In this document: positions 16,117 through 25,738 of the stretch, one piece after another | Numbering within the stretch: the first letter of the stretch is position 1 | Layout: every line of letters begins with the position of its first letter | Source of the DNA: JBJXFY01 sp046155815 | GTDB taxonomy: Bacteria > Verrucomicrobiota > Verrucomicrobiia > Limisphaerales > CAIMTB01 | Direction: 5' to 3' | DNA length: 33,693 nucleotides | Assembly (NCBI GenBank): GCA_046155815.1 | Contig: JBJXFY010000236.1 | Coordinates: 1 to 33,693 of the forward strand | The notes under the pieces: generated by a model | What the model was told of the DNA's origin: nothing | The model's database searches: none | The model's input: only the letters and a program-made list of their open reading frames with translations | Translations under genes and position numbers: made by a program

Positions 16117-19100
16117 TTACCGCCGCAGGCGGAAGTAACGTGCGCCAGGCGTGGTATGACGCGGCAGCACGAGCCGGTCGCCCGTTACTGACGCGCCGGT
16201 CACGAGGGTCCACCTCGCCGGCGGTGTTAGGTCGGCGGTGACTTCGAGGAGCCAGCCCGGCTGCACCGGCACGCCGGCCAGGATGACATTGGCGCCGTCC
16301 TGCAGCAGGCGCAGCACGGGCCGCGGCGGCAGGACGTCGAACGGGGCGCTGTCGCCGCGGTGGCCGGCGGCGTCCAGACCGCGGAGGATCACGCCGTCAC
16401 CGGCCGCGGCCATCGTCACTTCCCCGGCCCAGACGCCGTTGACGAGATTGGTCACCACTTCCGGCAGGATCGTTACCGGCAGACGGCCGGGCGCGGCGTA
16501 GCGCAGGTCCACCAGCCACCAGCCGCCAGCAAAGGGGCTGGTGGGCAGCGCCTCGCCCGCGGCATAGCGGCTGCCATGCAGGCGCCCGTGCTCGAAGGAG
16601 TTCGTCTCCCCGTCGCGCCAGTAGAACGGCCCGCCGCCGGTCACGAAGCCGATGACGTATTCGCGGCCCGCAGTGAGCGGGACGGGCACAGGCAGCGCGG
16701 CCTCGGTCCACGCACCGCCCGGGCCGCTAAAGTCCTGGCTGGCCAGCACCTGCCCCTGGTCGTCCCAGAGCAGCACGCGGGAGCCGGCGTAGCGGCGCAG
16801 GTGGGTGGCCCGCTGGGAGGCCGTGGGCGTGAAGCCGTAGCCGAGCGTGAACGCGCCGTTGTTCAGCACTTCGTCATGCACGGCGTCGCCGCGCAGCGCG
16901 TGGTGCGTGTCCGGCCCGGAAGCGTAGGCCTTCAGCGACACCGGCCCGGCGAAGCCGCGAACCACGCCGCCGTCCGCATTCCGCGCGGACAACTGCACGG
17001 GGAAGGGTTCACCCGCGACGGGCTGGACCGTCAGCGGCTCCCATTGGAAGCGGTCCACCGCGCCTGCGCCGGAGTCGAACTCGAACTCGGCGTCCGCATA
17101 ACCGGCGGTCTCATCCGAGCCGCCGAACTGCGACACCCCCTCGTGATGGAAGTACCACCGCCCCCGCGCGGGCGAGACCGTGAAGGACGCCATGTCCGAA
17201 AGGTTCGTGAACTGGCCGACCACCGAGATGGCCCCGTCCGGAACGCGCCGGCGCACGATCTGGGCACCGTTGGCGGCGTACACCAAATGGACCTCGCCGC
17301 GGAAATGCTCCGCCACGCCCCAGTAGGCCCAGGCTTCGGCCGACACATGCTCGAAGCCGGGCATCGCGCCCAGGTCGGTGACGAGGCCGGTGGCGACTTC
17401 AATCTCGAACACCCCGCTGCCGGTGTGCAGCACCACGCGGCCGTACCCGGAGAAGATGCCCGTGCCGGTGCCGACGGTGACGGCCTGGGAAAGCGTGATC
17501 CGACGGCCGGTGAGCGCGCCGTTGGTGCCGTTGAGCTCGATCAGGGTCGTGATGCGCCCGCCTTCGGCGCCGATGGGCGCGGAGCCGTTCGCGAGCACGT
17601 AGGCGGTTTCCGTGCGGAGGTCGCTGCACAGGCCCCAGTAGGTGCGGCCGATGCGGCGGGCATCGGAAAGGTTGTCGAGGCTGAGGGCGGCCGACGACTC
17701 GTCACCGTTGATGAACAGGTGCGTGGCTGAACCGGCGATGCCACCGGCGTCGTCGCCGGTGACGGCGGCGTGATCCATGACGATGGCGCCGGTGGCGCGG
17801 AGGGCGGTGATGCGGAAGCCACCGGCCGACGACGCGCCGACCCGCAGCGCGAAGTCCAGCGTGCCCAGTGACTGGCCGCCGTCTGCCAGTTCCAGGGTGG
17901 CCGTCGCCGTCGCGCCGTTGGTGGCGGACACGGTGAAGGTGAAGGGCCGCGCCACAGGCTCCGCGCCAGGGGCGAGCACGCCGTACGCCTGCGACCCATC
18001 GGGCGACTCGATCCCGCCGGTGGCGCGCAGCGTTGCCATCAGGTTGCTGGTCGCGAGGTTGCCGTCGTTCACCAGCTTGAACTCGAACGTCACCGTCTCG
18101 CCGGGATCCACGACGCCGTCGGCGGTGTCGGGCGGTTCCGTGATGAGGCGCGAGCCGGCCGGCCGCACGCTGGCGCGGAAATCGTCGTTCAGGATGATGA
18201 TCGCGGCCTGGACGTTGGGCGCCGCGGCGTCGGTGACCTCGAACAGATGCAGGTAAAACATCTCGTCCGGCTCGATGGCGGTGTCACCTCGGATGGAGAC
18301 GAGGACATCGCGGTTGGTCACGCCGGCCGCAATGACGAGCGTGCGGTCGGCCTGGGCGACGAAATCGGACTCCTCCGCAGTGCCCGTGAGGGTCTGGTAG
18401 CGCACCCGCACCGGGCGGCCGGACGGCGTGTTCAAACGGAAGGGCACGGTGACGTTGGCGGTGCCGGCATTCCCCTCCGGCCGCTGCGCGTTCTCCACGG
18501 TGAGGACTGGCAGGGGGTCGTCGTTGAGGATCGTGCCGGCGACGCTGGAGACCGCGAGCCGGGCGTTCACCGGGACGGAGAGGAAGAGGGAGAAACCCTC
18601 ATCCGTCTCGTAGCTGCGCTCGCCGAAAATCTCGACGGCCACTTCCCGCACCGTCACGCCGGGCGGGAAGACGAGCACGCCGTTGGTGGTCGCGTAATCG
18701 GCGCCCGCGCGGGCGGCGCCGTCCCCCGTGACGAAATGCAGCGAGGCCGGATCGCGGCGCGGCGCGGACAGCGTGATGACAAACACGGCGTTCGTGGTCC
18801 CGGCGTCGCCCTCGGTGACCACCGCCGGGGCGGCGGTGAACTCGGGCGCTGCGGCGCGCACGGAGAGGGCAGCCGAATTGTTCGCCAGCTCGGCATCCGG
18901 GCCGTCCCGCGTCAGCGTCGCGATGCTGCCAAGCACCGCGTCCTGCGCCGGGGCGCGCACGGTCACCGTCGTTTCCGCCGCCTCGCCGCCCATGAGCGTT
19001 CCCAGCCTGAAGGCGACCTGGCCGCTGTCGGCGACCCATTCGCCCTGCGTGGCCGTCGCGGAGAGGAACGTGACGTCCGCCGGCAGCAGGTTCGTCAGCA

Positions 19101-22100
19101 CGACACCAGTCGCCGCGCCGGGGCCGGAGTTGCGGACGCGGAAGGTGTACGTGAGCGGATCGCCCGTGGCGACGAGGCCGGGCGCGGCGGCGACCAGCGA
19201 AAGATCGTTGGCCAGCAGGGTCGTAAAAGGCGCGGACTCGCCCCGGCGGCCCGCGGCGTCCGCCGCCACCAGCCGCACGCCGTCGGCGAGGTCGAGGACG
19301 GTCACCGCGCCGCTCCAGACGCCGCCGGTGAAGCGGCCGGTGGCCGTCGGCGTGATGCGCACGGGCACCACCACCGGACGCCAGCGCGCGTTGGGAAACT
19401 CACGCAGGGCCGCTGGCGGCGGCCCGCTGGACGCCGACCATTGCAGCGGATCGCCGAACTCACCGTCGGCCGTCGCCACGAGCATCCGCACGGAGGTCGT
19501 CGGCGTGGTCCGGCACTCACCGTCGAAGGAGAACTCCGCGTTGTCGAAGGTGAAGTCGGCCAGCAGATGGCTGCTGCCGTCGTAGGCGAAAGGCGTCGCG
19601 AACACGAACTCGTGCCAGCCCGCGCCGCGGATGTCCGCGTTGCCTTCGAAGACGGTGGACCAGCCGCCCGTTTCCCAGCCGGTGGAATTGAGGTTTTCGC
19701 GCGTCGTCGGCTTGAGGCGGATGGTCCAGCGGCGCAGCGGCTGTCCCGGCGGCTGGGCCACGTCCAGCCGCAGGCCGCCCAGCAGCGCCGGCCCGCCCAG
19801 CTCCTCGCGCCGATAAAGCACCTGGCTGCGCGCCTGCCGGAAGAACGCGGCGAACGGGAAGCTCGACGTGTTCGTGCCGTCGCCGATGACGAGGTCGGAG
19901 GCCTGCTGGACGGCCGAGAAACCGGCCGTTCCCGTGAACGAATTGACCACCGCCCCGGCGGCGTCACGCGCGGAAACCGTGACCGGCCGCGGTTCGTTCA
20001 CCGGCACCGCGCCGGCGAGGCCCTCGACGAGGAAGTGGTCCAGCGTGCCGGGCGCGGGCGTGACACGGAAGGGGTTGCTCGCGCCCACGGCCGTGCCGCC
20101 GGTGGCGAGCAGCTCGATCCGTTCGGCCGGCGCCAGCACGGCGACTTCGCCGCTCCACGCGCCGTCGCTGAACGCGCCGGACGCCCCGGGCGACACGGCC
20201 ACCGGCGCTTCGGTGCCGGGCCGGTAGCGGAAGTCCACGAGCGGCCACTGCCACGGGTGCGTGTTCGTGGGGAAGGCATCGCCCGCCGCCTGCACCGCCG
20301 CCTCGATGAAGCCGTGGACAAAGAACGCCGGGAGATTCGCGCCGCCATAGTGCTCCGCGCCGGCGGCGTGGAGGCCGAGGACGTAGGACTGCCCGGCCCC
20401 GAGCCGCAGCGGCGCCGGCAGCGGCGTCTCCCGCCAGCCCGGGCCGTTTGTCGCCAGCAACTGGCTGGCCAGCAGCCGGCCGTCGGCGGCCCAGAGGGAA
20501 AGCTTCTGCCCGGCGAGATGGCGCCAGTGGGTGACGACGAGGTTGCTGGAGACCTGGAAGCGGTAGCCCACCGTGACATCGGCGGCGTTGGTGAACGCTG
20601 CCCGGACGTCGCCCAGCACCGTGCGCGTCCGGCCACCGGGCGGACCCGCGCTCAGCGTGACGGTCCCGACATGGTTGCTCACGACCCGGCCCAGCGCGTC
20701 GCGCGCCGTGACATGGACCGGGAAGGGTTGCCCGGCCGCCTGCTGCGGCGGAATCGCGGCCCACTCGAAGTGGTCGGCCCCGGCGGTGGTGAACTGCCAG
20801 ACCGGCCCGCGTGCCTCGCCTTCGCGGCGCGCGACGATCTGCCAGTAGTACGTCGTGAGCGGCGCCAGCACGGGCAGGTCCCAGGCCGGCCCGGCTGTGC
20901 TGCCGAGCAGGTCCGCAGCGCCGAGGTTTGCGTTCGTCCCGAAGTACACCTCGAACCGCCCCGGCTCCGCGCCGGGCACGCTGACCTCGATTTCATCGAG
21001 GTGCGCGTTGAGGTAGAAGATCTGGTCAATCTCGATGAACGCGAGGCGCACCGTGCGGCCGGCGAAACGCGTCAGGTCGAAGCTGCGGCGCTCCCATTCG
21101 CCGAGCAGCGGGTCGCCCGGCTGCGTGGAGAAGGCCGTCGCGAGCGGCGCGCCGTCCTCATCCCAGATTTCTACCCGGAATTCCTGCGCGTCGTCCGCGA
21201 AGCGGTCGGCGAAGTTCCGAATGCGCTGCGCCCAGGCGAGCGAGATGCGCGGCGCGCCGGCCGGCAGTTCCACGGTCTGGAACAGCATACGGACGCCCGG
21301 GCCGGTCGGGTCGGTGAACACGCTGAACCGCCCCCCAAACGGCGGCGTCGGTGCGTCGCCGCTGGCCGGCGCGACCGTGCCGTCGTTCAACACGAAGCTG
21401 CCGGAGCCGCCCCCGCCTTCACGCGTCCAACCGGTGAAGTCGCCGGTCTCGAACCCGCCGTTCACGACCAGGCTGGCCGGGCGGTTCCACGCAAGGTCCG
21501 TGTCGGCGGGCACGCCGCCGGCGAGGTCGGCCGGGCGCGGATTCGACGGAACCGGCGGTACCGCGGCGTCCAGCACGCGGAACCCCGCCCCCGCCCCGGT
21601 CCAGCCGTCCGCGCTGGCGGTCACCGTGACCGCCTGATCGCCGTCGAGCGTGCGGTCGTTGACCAGCGTGAGGTCGAACGTGGCGTTGGTCGCGCCCGCG
21701 GGGATGACGACGGACGCCGGCACGGCGGCCTCGCCCGGATCGTCCGAGACCAGCGTCACCGCGAGGTCGTCCGGCCAGGTGCCCGGAATCCAGACCTCGC
21801 CCGCACGGCGCAGCGTGCCGGCATCCTCCGCCGCCTCGGCCGGAAGGCGGAGCGCGAGCGTGCGCGTCTCGTCATCCGCCACCTCCATCGTTGCCGTGGC
21901 GTCCGGCCAGCCGCCGACCGCGGCGGTGAACGTCACGCCGGCCGGGCCGCGGATCCGCCGGTTGTCCCGAACCGCGACCGCGAACGTCGCCGTGCGCTCG
22001 CCCGCGCGGATCACGACGAACTCCGGCGCGGTGGCCACGTTCGTGTCGCCGGACGAAATCGCGACGCCCAGGTCACGCGGCGCGGGTGCGGCCACGCTGA

Positions 22101-25100
22101 CCTCCCCCGTCACCAGCCCGGCGTCCTCGCGCGTCGTGGCCGGCAGCACCAACACCAGCGCGCCGCTCTCGGCGTCGGTGATGAGCACGGTCGCGGCGCC
22201 GGCCAGGTAGCCGTCCGCCCGCGCGCGCACGGCCACTCGCCGCGCGCCGTCCGGTTCGCCGTCCTCCTGCATCTTCAGGTCGAAGGCGGCCTCGCTCTGG
22301 CCGGCGGGCACGGTGACTTCCGCCGGCACCCACAGGTCCGTCATCACGGCCGACTCGAGCAACACGCGAACGACTGCCGCGGCCGGCGAAGGCAGCCGCA
22401 CTCGGCCCGCTCCGCGCAGGAGACCGTCGGATTCGCGCAGCAGGGCGGGCAGCTCCACGAGCAGCGCCGGCAGGCATGCCCCGTAGCCGGTCAGGTCGCT
22501 CTCCTTGAAGCCCGGCGGCACGCCGCCGCCTGCGGACAGGCCGGCCACGGCCGTGCCCGCCTCCACCACGAGGTGCGTGAGCCGCACCCGGCCATCGAAA
22601 AACATCTCGATCTGGAAGCTGTTGCGGTTCGTCGTGCCGTACTCGGGCACCGTCTCCCACGTCACCGCCAGCCGGTCGGCCGTCTGCCGCCACGACAACT
22701 GCCCGCCCTGCTCGGGGTTCAGGTCCGCCAGCAGGCCGGTGACCCGCGCCTGCGCGAAGTGATGCTCCGCCGACGGCGTGTAGTCCGCATCGCCGCCGCC
22801 GAAAGTGAGGTAGCCGTTGCTGCCTACGTACACCCGCGCAAAACGCCGGCTGAACAGCGTCACCTCCGCGCCGCTCGCGGGGAAAATCTCGGCATACGCG
22901 TCGTCCGACATGAACAGCCGGCGGCCGAAGCGTGGGTCGGTGGGGAACCGTCCCGCCGTCTCCCGGCACACGGAGTAGCCGGCCGGCGAGCCGTCGGGCG
23001 TGAAGGTGAGCATCTGCCCCGCGAGCCGGCCGGCGTCGCCCGTGAACAACTCCGTGAATCGGTCCGGCAGGTCCACGCCCAGCGCCACCTCGCGAGCCTG
23101 CACGACGCCCGACCCGACGTTTTCGAACTCGAGCACGCCCGGATGCAGCCCGGCGGCGTACAGGCCGCCCGCGGCATTGACGGCCACGGTGACCTCGACC
23201 GGCGGCGCGCCGGTTGCCAGCGTTCCGCCGGCGGGCAACACGCCGAGCCAGCCCGCGCCGGAGCGGGCGCGCCACGTCAGCTCGTTCGTGCCGGTGTTCG
23301 CCAGCGTGAACACCGCCGTCGGCGGGTCGAACGGCCCGCCCACCGGCCCGGTGAAGACCAGCCCCTGGCCGGGCGCCACCGCGAGGTCGTCCGGCAGATC
23401 GTAGGCCTCGCGCACGCCGCTCGTCGTGGCGCTGCTGGGGGAAGTCGCGACCGCGCCCATGCCGCGCTTCGCGAAGGCCAGCCACAGCTCGCGGAAGTTG
23501 GCCCCGCCGTTCGCCACGAGGTCGGCCTGGATGATCGCGTCGCGCGCCTGGAGGAAGTTCGGATTCGGCGGCGAAAGGTTCATGCCGTCGGTGACGAGCT
23601 GGAGGATGAGCCGGTTGCCCGGCTCGGGGCCGTGCTTGCGGATCAGGTTTGCCCGCGCCTCCCAGAGCGTGACGCACCACACCTCGCCCTGCGCGTGGAC
23701 CGCATTGGCCGGAATCGCGGCCATGACCGGGCTGATCGGAACGCCCGTGTGCGGCGACGCCTGGCTGGGATCAACGTCCTTGAACGTCAGCGGATTCTTC
23801 GCGAGGTCCGTCGAGTACGGGTAACGCCGGATGCCGAAATAGTGGTTCTCAAGAAAGCCCGGCTGGAGTTCGCGGCTGGCGTAGGCCCCCGCCGCGTAGG
23901 TCGCGTCGGGGTCGTCGCCCGGCTCGCTCAGCAGCGCCAGCCCGTAGAAGTCGGACCAGCCCTCGCCCATGCCGGCGGACTGGAGCGCCGAGATGCCCAC
24001 TCCGCCGCCCACGCGGCGGTTGCTCAGGCCGTGCGTGTACTCGTGCAGGACGATCTCCGCGTCCAGCGACGAGTCGCGGTCCGGCTCCGGCCCCGTGAAG
24101 ACGAACATCTGCATCCGTGGCGGGATGCCGTCCGGTGGCGTGGCCATGTTGGCGTTGTTCACGCCGCTGCCGTCCTGCGCGTCCGCCTCGAGCGCATCGC
24201 CGCCCAGCCCGCCGCGGCCGAGGTTGTCCGCCTGGAAGTTGCCGGCCGCCTCGGTGAAGCCGAGCTCGTAGAGCCGGTCGTGCATCCAGTTGCACCAGTA
24301 GAAAAGCTGCACCACGGAGAGGTCGCGGTACGAACCCGGGTTCTGCCGAAGATCCAGCGGCGGCGCGAAAGTGCGCGCCGGCGAGCCCTGGGGCCGCGGC
24401 AGGTCGGGCTGGTTGTCGGCGTTCAGGTCGAGGTGCGCGGCCACGTTGTTGCCGCGCGTCTCGTTGCCGCCGTCGCCGATCCAGCCGAGCGGCGAGGCGT
24501 TGGTGCTCAGCGCGGCGGTCACCACGCGCGTCCGCGCCACCTCCGGCGGCTGCGCGGCCGAAGGTAGCGAATGCCCCGGCGAGAACGGCGTCGGGCTGTC
24601 GCTCGTGAACACCTGGTACGTCGCCTCGGAAACGTGCGCCGTCAGCCCGCGGCGCAGCCACACCTCGCCCGTTTTCGCGTCCACCAGCACCCGGAACATC
24701 TCGCCCCGCGCCCGGCTGGTGAGCACCACGTCCCAGCAGCGCCGCAGCGCCGTCCGGCTGACCGGCAGCCACGTCTGGCGCACATGTGCATCGCCAGCCA
24801 GCGGCGGCGCACGGAAGCGCCGCAGGCCGCCCGGCCCCGACTCGCCGCCCGCCACCGCAGCCACCTGGTACGCCCCTACCGTGTCCCCCACGTCCGCCGC
24901 CGCCCGGGCCACGGCCTCCTCGGCGGTGATGTCCGCCGCCGCCGCGCGGGCCCCCTGCACCGCCGGACCGCGCGCCGCCGCCTCCGCCGGCCGCGGCAGG
25001 AACCGGCTGGAGAGGTTCACCAGCGCACCGTCCTTCGTGGTGTGCCCGATCAGCACCGCCTCGAACACCGGAACGCCCTCCACCTGCTGCTGCCAGACCA

Positions 25101-25593
25101 CGGTCTTCATCCCCGTCGCCGGCGTGACGAACTCCCGGGCCACCGTCGCCCCGTCCAGAACCTCCGCCCCGTGGCCGAAAAGGTCGCGGTGCTCCTCGAG
25201 GAAATGATGCAGCGCCGGATGCTGCCGCCCGGCCGGCGACGCCGGCGCCCCCACCGACCCTTGCAGCACCGCGCCGCCGCGGCCCGCCGGCCCGGTGAGC
25301 AGCGCGCGCCCCGAGCCGACCCACGCCGGGGAGTGCAGCAGGGCGTCGTACTCCGTGCGCAGGCCCTGCACGCGCGCGGCGAGACGTGTGGCGGCCTGGT
25401 CGCGCTTCGCCGTGGCGTCGGCCGCCAGCGGCTCCGCGAGCCGGCGGTCGTAGTCCGGCAGGGACGGCGTGTGCGGCCGGTGGACGGCCAGCGCCGTCAT
25501 GCCCGCGAGCAGCAGCGGCACAAGCAGGCGCGCACGCAGACGGGACGACGGTGCCGGCCCTCCGGCCGGACGCGGGACAGGATTCAAGGGCAT
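16117..25593 (-). CDS. Giant exported M36 (fungalysin-type) metalloprotease
   Basis: A 3158-residue protein from ATG 25593 (a GTG seven codons upstream is possible). Residues about 16-41 form a signal peptide or anchor. An FTP/PepSY-type propeptide (about 125-315) precedes the M36 zinc protease (about 330-720): HEYTHGLSNR gives His517, Glu518 and His521, and GMGEGWSDF gives Glu544, the third ligand. Downstream modules, in order: BACON-like (735-845), NIDO-like (847-1038, with YVGSNGYLTFGGG), three Calx-beta-like repeats (1045-1342), an Fn3-like fold interrupted by a jelly-roll-like domain (1350-1606), a DUF4082-like module (1607-1855), a related sandwich (1855-2125), DUF11-like (2128-2245), two Calx-beta (2250-2470), a CARDB-like domain (2473-2590), an unrecognised region perhaps propeller-like (2592-2840), a second DUF4082-like module (2843-3085) and a tail ending GARYFRLRR. 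It probably acts outside the cell on proteins or surfaces. Module names are by eye. Confidence 0.85.
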   Translation of the reverse strand: MPLNPVPRPAGGPAPSSRLRARLLVPLLLAGMTALAVHRPHTPSLPDYDRRLAEPLAADATAKRDQAATRLAARVQGLRTEYDALLHSPAWVGSGRALLTGPAGRGGAVLQGSVGAPASPAGRQHPALHHFLEEHRDLFGHGAEVLDGATVAREFVTPATGMKTVVWQQQVEGVPVFEAVLIGHTTKDGALVNLSSRFLPRPAEAAARGPAVQGARAAAADITAEEAVARAAADVGDTVGAYQVAAVAGGESGPGGLRRFRAPPLAGDAHVRQTWLPVSRTALRRCWDVVLTSRARGEMFRVLVDAKTGEVWLRRGLTAHVSEATYQVFTSDSPTPFSPGHSLPSAAQPPEVARTRVVTAALSTNASPLGWIGDGGNETRGNNVAAHLDLNADNQPDLPRPQGSPARTFAPPLDLRQNPGSYRDLSVVQLFYWCNWMHDRLYELGFTEAAGNFQADNLGRGGLGGDALEADAQDGSGVNNANMATPPDGIPPRMQMFVFTGPEPDRDSSLDAEIVLHEYTHGLSNRRVGGGVGISALQSAGMGEGWSDFYGLALLSEPGDDPDATYAAGAYASRELQPGFLENHYFGIRRYPYSTDLAKNPLTFKDVDPSQASPHTGVPISPVMAAIPANAVHAQGEVWCVTLWEARANLIRKHGPEPGNRLILQLVTDGMNLSPPNPNFLQARDAIIQADLVANGGANFRELWLAFAKRGMGAVATSPSSATTSGVREAYDLPDDLAVAPGQGLVFTGPVGGPFDPPTAVFTLANTGTNELTWRARSGAGWLGVLPAGGTLATGAPPVEVTVAVNAAGGLYAAGLHPGVLEFENVGSGVVQAREVALGVDLPDRFTELFTGDAGRLAGQMLTFTPDGSPAGYSVCRETAGRFPTDPRFGRRLFMSDDAYAEIFPASGAEVTLFSRRFARVYVGSNGYLTFGGGDADYTPSAEHHFAQARVTGLLADLNPEQGGQLSWRQTADRLAVTWETVPEYGTTNRNSFQIEMFFDGRVRLTHLVVEAGTAVAGLSAGGGVPPGFKESDLTGYGACLPALLVELPALLRESDGLLRGAGRVRLPSPAAAVVRVLLESAVMTDLWVPAEVTVPAGQSEAAFDLKMQEDGEPDGARRVAVRARADGYLAGAATVLITDAESGALVLVLPATTREDAGLVTGEVSVAAPAPRDLGVAISSGDTNVATAPEFVVIRAGERTATFAVAVRDNRRIRGPAGVTFTAAVGGWPDATATMEVADDETRTLALRLPAEAAEDAGTLRRAGEVWIPGTWPDDLAVTLVSDDPGEAAVPASVVIPAGATNATFDLTLVNDRTLDGDQAVTVTASADGWTGAGAGFRVLDAAVPPVPSNPRPADLAGGVPADTDLAWNRPASLVVNGGFETGDFTGWTREGGGGSGSFVLNDGTVAPASGDAPTPPFGGRFSVFTDPTGPGVRMLFQTVELPAGAPRISLAWAQRIRNFADRFADDAQEFRVEIWDEDGAPLATAFSTQPGDPLLGEWERRSFDLTRFAGRTVRLAFIEIDQIFYLNAHLDEIEVSVPGAEPGRFEVYFGTNANLGAADLLGSTAGPAWDLPVLAPLTTYYWQIVARREGEARGPVWQFTTAGADHFEWAAIPPQQAAGQPFPVHVTARDALGRVVSNHVGTVTLSAGPPGGRTRTVLGDVRAAFTNAADVTVGYRFQVSSNLVVTHWRHLAGQKLSLWAADGRLLASQLLATNGPGWRETPLPAPLRLGAGQSYVLGLHAAGAEHYGGANLPAFFVHGFIEAAVQAAGDAFPTNTHPWQWPLVDFRYRPGTEAPVAVSPGASGAFSDGAWSGEVAVLAPAERIELLATGGTAVGASNPFRVTPAPGTLDHFLVEGLAGAVPVNEPRPVTVSARDAAGAVVNSFTGTAGFSAVQQASDLVIGDGTNTSSFPFAAFFRQARSQVLYRREELGGPALLGGLRLDVAQPPGQPLRRWTIRLKPTTRENLNSTGWETGGWSTVFEGNADIRGAGWHEFVFATPFAYDGSSHLLADFTFDNAEFSFDGECRTTPTTSVRMLVATADGEFGDPLQWSASSGPPPAALREFPNARWRPVVVPVRITPTATGRFTGGVWSGAVTVLDLADGVRLVAADAAGRRGESAPFTTLLANDLSLVAAAPGLVATGDPLTYTFRVRNSGPGAATGVVLTNLLPADVTFLSATATQGEWVADSGQVAFRLGTLMGGEAAETTVTVRAPAQDAVLGSIATLTRDGPDAELANNSAALSVRAAAPEFTAAPAVVTEGDAGTTNAVFVITLSAPRRDPASLHFVTGDGAARAGADYATTNGVLVFPPGVTVREVAVEIFGERSYETDEGFSLFLSVPVNARLAVSSVAGTILNDDPLPVLTVENAQRPEGNAGTANVTVPFRLNTPSGRPVRVRYQTLTGTAEESDFVAQADRTLVIAAGVTNRDVLVSIRGDTAIEPDEMFYLHLFEVTDAAAPNVQAAIIILNDDFRASVRPAGSRLITEPPDTADGVVDPGETVTFEFKLVNDGNLATSNLMATLRATGGIESPDGSQAYGVLAPGAEPVARPFTFTVSATNGATATATLELADGGQSLGTLDFALRVGASSAGGFRITALRATGAIVMDHAAVTGDDAGGIAGSATHLFINGDESSAALSLDNLSDARRIGRTYWGLCSDLRTETAYVLANGSAPIGAEGGRITTLIELNGTNGALTGRRITLSQAVTVGTGTGIFSGYGRVVLHTGSGVFEIEVATGLVTDLGAMPGFEHVSAEAWAYWGVAEHFRGEVHLVYAANGAQIVRRRVPDGAISVVGQFTNLSDMASFTVSPARGRWYFHHEGVSQFGGSDETAGYADAEFEFDSGAGAVDRFQWEPLTVQPVAGEPFPVQLSARNADGGVVRGFAGPVSLKAYASGPDTHHALRGDAVHDEVLNNGAFTLGYGFTPTASQRATHLRRYAGSRVLLWDDQGQVLASQDFSGPGGAWTEAALPVPVPLTAGREYVIGFVTGGGPFYWRDGETNSFEHGRLHGSRYAAGEALPTSPFAGGWWLVDLRYAAPGRLPVTILPEVVTNLVNGVWAGEVTMAAAGDGVILRGLDAAGHRGDSAPFDVLPPRPVLRLLQDGANVILAGVPVQPGWLLEVTADLTPPARWTLVTGASVTGDRLVLPRHTTPGARYFRLRR

Positions 25594-25738
25594 GATGGAC
25601 CGGCCATCTCCCACGCGGCCGGTGCGGGCAGCATCCCGAACCTGCCATGAAAGACAATCCCTATCCCGGACAGCGGCTTGGCGGCGAGGCCCGTGGGCGC
25701 ATCCGCGGCGGCGACACCGGCGTCGCAGCCAGGCGGAC

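Noticed and set aside
18247..24567. A 2106-codon open frame on the plus strand, antisense to the M36 giant
   Set aside because: It is Arg/Gly/Ala/His-rich with no domain or start context; GC-rich codon use on the opposite strand removes stops. The minus-strand frame has clear domains.
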